Of a DNA stretch of 64,000 nucleotides, positions 60,701-64,000 are shown one piece after another. The position numbers were made by a program, and so were the translations under genes. The notes beneath the pieces were generated by a model that saw only the letters and a list, made by a program, of their open reading frames with translations, was not told where the DNA came from and did no database searches. Source of the DNA: Glossina fuscipes (Eukaryota > Arthropoda > Insecta > Diptera > Glossinidae); contig NW_023998464.1 in the NCBI RefSeq assembly GCF_014805625.2, forward strand, positions 852,078 to 916,077. Reading direction: 5' to 3'. Every line of letters starts with the position of its first letter. Within the stretch, counting starts at the first letter, position 1.

Positions 60701-61439
60701 TCATTTTAAGTCTATTCTTGGCGCTTTAAAGATTTTTTTGGCATTTTGGATATGTTTGATGGCGAATAAACGCGATTTTAAATTAGACCCGCCCACTTGA
60801 ATTGCCAACATAATTTTAATAAAGTTTAAGCTGGCATAAGCTATCTTAAAAAAACAGAAAGCGGAAAAACCACTAATTTTGTTACAAAGCTGTCTTTCCC
60901 ATTCATCACAATATTCATTCTTGTATTCTCCATCAACATGAGTTTATTGCCATATAAAGCCATTCTTCTCATGAAAACCCTTGTATGGGAAAGGGTGTAA
61001 AACATACACTTAAGTGGTCCAAATTAAGTTCGGTTCATTGTAATGCTACGTTAATATTATTGATCAATTTTCCAAAATTGGACTTACATATCGTAGCAAC
61101 GGTTATGTCGGCGATGGATCAAAAAACTGACCAATTCGAACCAAAATAAGTGTACTGAAATACTATTATTCAGCGATTTTCTAAATTGCTCCCAAACAAA
61201 ACCCGACCGGCATGTCCTATTTTATTTATACCGTTTTAAATAAGAACAATAAGAACATTAAAGTCAGGGAACATTGGCCAGGAAACACCCTACCAACCAG
61301 CCCAATTCAACTGATACAATTGATCCCTTACGTTCGCAATAAAATATCAAAAATTATAGGTTATTTTAATGAGAAGCACTCTATTTTTTATTATAGCTAT
61401 TGATACAGAAAATGATTCTGAGCCTGTCTGTCCGTCTGA

Positions 61440-62400
61440 TGATTTTCCATTTAAATTTGTGTTCAAGCTACAGATCGCCCAATGGGTTTAACGTCTGCAC
61501 CTGGCTTGGTGCTTTAATCAGACGGGTTGCCTACAACCATAGGCACTCAATTAAGTTGAGTGATCACCCCCCGGGGGGAGAGACAATCCCCTAATAAAGG
61601 GGCCTCTCTTACCCCGAGGAGCGCAGATTGTTCATCGTGTATGAACCGCCACTCTGGTACGTGGTGAGTCCTATCATCACCCCGGATTTATTCGAATGGA
61701 TATGGAATGGTGAAAAGCACAGCCACCACGATACTCCCCGAAGGGCCGAACCCAAGCAGTCAGGACTCACAAATTGATCAACGCTTGCTTCCGCCATAAG
61801 GCTTCCACTGTGCTGTTGATCAATTACCACCATTACCCGGAGACACCCGTGACATATGTTCAAAAGTAAAAATAGGCAAAAGGGGAAAAACCTTCCGTCA
61901 AACCCCTTTTTTCATTTTTGCATGTATTAAATTAATTTACGAAAGGGTTTCTATTAATCGGTCAAAGGGAAGGCCGTCCGTTAATTCCCTTTTGCATTAA
62001 TAGTAAAAATTAATTTATTCATTACGACTTTAAGAACAAAGTCCATCATACACCCGCAGGCATACGTGGCTTTGTGAGGCGAGCCTCCTGACCCCCGTGG
62101 CTCCCAGTTTGTTTTACAAAGCCTTTGGCATACTTTGGGTGGATGTTAGAAACAACCGTACTTGCTTCGGATTCACCATACTTTCCTGGTTGCCAACACC
62201 AGTGAGCTACTTTTCTTCGTGATATATAGGTCTCGGGTATTGCACAGACATGGCAGAGTGATCTACCATGCACTCGCTAGATTACTACCTTCAACGTACT
62301 TAAAAACCATTCATTCATATATTTCGTCGGTAGTAACTAGCTATTGAGTGAAGAGCTCATCCTCCAGCCAACCCCTCCTTCATCTCTTAGAAACTCGTCG
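61440..62400. other. GC-rich repeat-like block of unknown identity
   Basis: Clearly GC-richer than the surroundings, with C/G homopolymers (CCCCCCGGGGGGAG near 61567), many short stop-interrupted frames on both strands, and text resembling untranslated or terminal regions of retrotransposons. I recognise no transposase or reverse transcriptase. The ORFs at 61400-61863 and 62046-62347 have no domain. Origin by insertion is inferred from the abrupt composition change only. Confidence 0.3.
61876..61995. repeat. Short terminal inverted repeat, about 120 bp unit
   Basis: The left arm GCAAAAGGGGAA (61876) and the right arm TTCCCTTTTGC (61985-61995) are inverted copies with one mismatch or indel. 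A second pair, CCTTCCG / CGGACGGCCTTCCC-like, lies inside. It is a small hairpin element within the GC-rich block. Confidence 0.4.
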
Positions 62401-62560
62401 CCGAGTTAAGCTACAGTTCGAAAATATTTAATTGTGATGAAATTTGGTACACTAATGTATTTTATCCCAAGGCCGAACGCCGACCACTCCCAATATAACG
62501 CCCTATTTTGAAGAGTCGTTACATGGAAAAAATTGCAATCTTCAAAATTTCTTGACAAAA
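62400..62560 (-). repeat. Dispersed repeat family A, inverted partial copy
   Basis: The reverse complement contains GGAGTGGTCGGCGTTCGGCC, 'ttgggataaaatacattagtgtaccaaatttcatcac', matching the central module and the 'gtgtaccaaattt' module of family A. Confidence 0.45.
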
Positions 62561-62989
62561 TTGGCTTAGTAATAATATTTCGGTATTCTACATTGGTTTG
62601 AAACTTGTGGACCGGCTTGGAAAGGTTTTTTAAATCTTTCTCATATAACGGCAACTGAAGTTGATATGACAAGAAGGCCTGATTTTCAATCCTTTGTGAC
62701 GAAAATCAGATCATAATAGTGATTTAAGAAAAAGAAAGATTTAACTGCCCCAAATTTGCACCATCTCGGCCTATTTTTTCCGTTCCACCCGCTATAAGAA
62801 TTTTCACGAAAATTTTTGTTTTTTAGGACAGAAAAGTCCAAATTTTATTACGTTATGATGAAATTGACGTATTGTAGTAATTTGACAGAAAATTTTAATT
62901 TTGCTGAATTTTGAAAACATACTCCAATTGTTGAATCTCTTGGCCACAACCATTGCTTATTTACAAAGGAGAATGGTTTTTAGTATACA

Positions 62990-63365
62990 GTTCCCGAATG
63001 GTAAGTTCATATCAAAACAGGGCAAAAATAAGAATGGTGTTAGACAATGTGGTAGGGATGGCTTCTTTAAAATGAGACGTTGCATGGTAAATGGTCGTAA
63101 AAATGATTGGATCGAATCTATTACCAACCATGGTAGTGCATCAAATTTCCTTAAAAAATATCAGAAATAATGACAAATATTGAACACAAAAACATATAGA
63201 CAGACATCAGACACATGGGAAAATTTAAATCGATTCAAAAAATGATAAAATGACAAGATCGATCGAAGGAAAAGGGTCTATTTGAAGTCATACTGGATGT
63301 TGTACACACCTGCATAAACTACGCATACATACTACACTACATAGATGGTGTAGGGTATAGTAACC
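62990..63365 (+). repeat. Dispersed repeat family A, copy 7
   Basis: Contains 'gagacgttgcatggtaaatggtcg', 'agtgcatcaaatttccttaaaaaatatc', ATAGACAGACATCAGACACATGG-like, 'tttaaatcgattcaaaaaatgat' and the end module 'actggatgttgtacacacctgcataaactacgcatac...ggtgtagggtatag'. Confidence 0.55.
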
Positions 63366-64000
63366 GACAATGGTGTCAATAACAACCTGTCATTATATCA
63401 ATGTAAATGATAAGAGTATTTTAATTCACCATATATTAACTTATTACAAATACAATACAAACATTAATTTAATAGATCGCAAAAGTTTATCCGTACCACT
63501 AGTTGACTTACTCTCAATTAGTAAAAAGCTTTTCACTTTTAATATATCAATATTTATATTGTACGATTGAAACGCGCTGGACACCTATGATTCATCCTAA
63601 GTAAAGTAAATTTAACATTCTTACATGTCTTTTTCTCTTTTTTTCTTTTCTATTGTTTCTTCTCTTCTATATATGAAATGTTGATATTACAACAAAAATA
63701 GTATTAAAGGCATAAAAGATAATCAAACGATGTCATGCGGTTTATTTTTTTGAAAAGAAAATATAATTTATTTATTGCATGACTTAACAGAGTTCTAGGG
63801 CATAAAATGGATAAATAAATTTTCGACTTCAGAAAAGTGAAGTGCAGTGCAACGATAGAATTTCTTTGAAGCTAACTTTTTCAAAAATACGTTTTGCAGA
63901 GCACGGGTGTGGGGAAAACCTAGAGACAAAAAATAGAATATTTCAAGATTAGCAATCAACGTCGACCTGAAATACATCGTAAACTTTATTGAAAAATAAG

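Larger units (their letters stand above)
59335..64000. other. Repeat-rich right flank
   Basis: Contains a mariner remnant (59629-60700), a GC-rich repeat-like block (61440-62400), A-family copies (62400-62560 minus, 62990-63365 plus) and AT-rich DNA. I found no further Ly6 exon. The 89-codon frame at 62901-63170 overlaps the A-family copy and is not supported as a gene. Confidence 0.45.

Noticed and set aside
1..64000. CRISPR arrays, bacterial operons, riboswitches, rRNA
   Set aside because: Nothing of the sort is seen. Spliced genes and eukaryotic tRNA features exclude a prokaryotic reading.

Overview
This looks like nuclear DNA of a higher fly, most likely a tephritid fruit fly. The evidence is AT-rich non-coding sequence, GT-AG introns (some of 47-105 bp, others of 1-10 kb), a eukaryotic tRNA-Cys gene with no encoded CCA, many decayed mariner transposons, a jockey/CR1-like LINE fragment, and two families of dispersed repeats carrying GGACAGACGGAC-type runs. 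The fly assignment is inference from style; no species could be proved from the sequence alone.

The main content is a same-strand (+) cluster of Ly6/uPAR three-finger genes encoding small secreted or GPI-anchored proteins with ten conserved cysteines. Splicing three of them by hand gives complete frames: 18523-23600 (341 aa), 33562-44063 (308 aa) and 48349-50454 (220 aa). A fourth at 10884-11456 lacks its 5' exons. Two more, at 56043-56282 and 59063-59334, have a signal-peptide exon and a cysteine exon but no visible last exon. All share a phase-1 intron just after the fifth cysteine (C5). The complete ones also share a phase-1 intron after the signal peptide. The middle exon varies from about 108 to 717 nt because genes 2, 3 and 4 carry long low-complexity inserts between C4 and C5.

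Region by region. 1-10.9 kb: no confident gene; mariner fossils and dispersed repeats. 10.9-11.5 kb: Ly6 gene 1 (3' part). 11.5-18.5 kb: gene-poor. 18.5-23.7 kb: Ly6 gene 2, with a mariner fossil in its first intron. 23.7-33.5 kb: gene-poor apart from one uncertain 132-codon ORF. 33.5-44.4 kb: Ly6 gene 3, with a 9.5 kb first intron full of repeats. 45.2-46.7 kb: two uncertain ORFs and tRNA-Cys on the minus strand. 48.3-50.5 kb: Ly6 gene 4. 48.6-56.6 kb: a tandem duplication whose two halves are separated by a LINE fragment. The left half keeps gene 4 intact but has a dead copy of the next Ly6 gene. The right half has a dead copy of gene 4 but an open copy of the next gene. 59.0-59.3 kb: a third, more diverged copy of that second gene type. 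59.6-64 kb: mariner fossil, a GC-rich repeat-like block and further dispersed repeats.

The working picture is a birth-and-death array of GPI-anchored or secreted three-finger proteins in which disordered inserts and exon duplication diversify the family. Single-base coordinates come from reading the sequence by eye and may be off by one or two; repeat limits are approximate.
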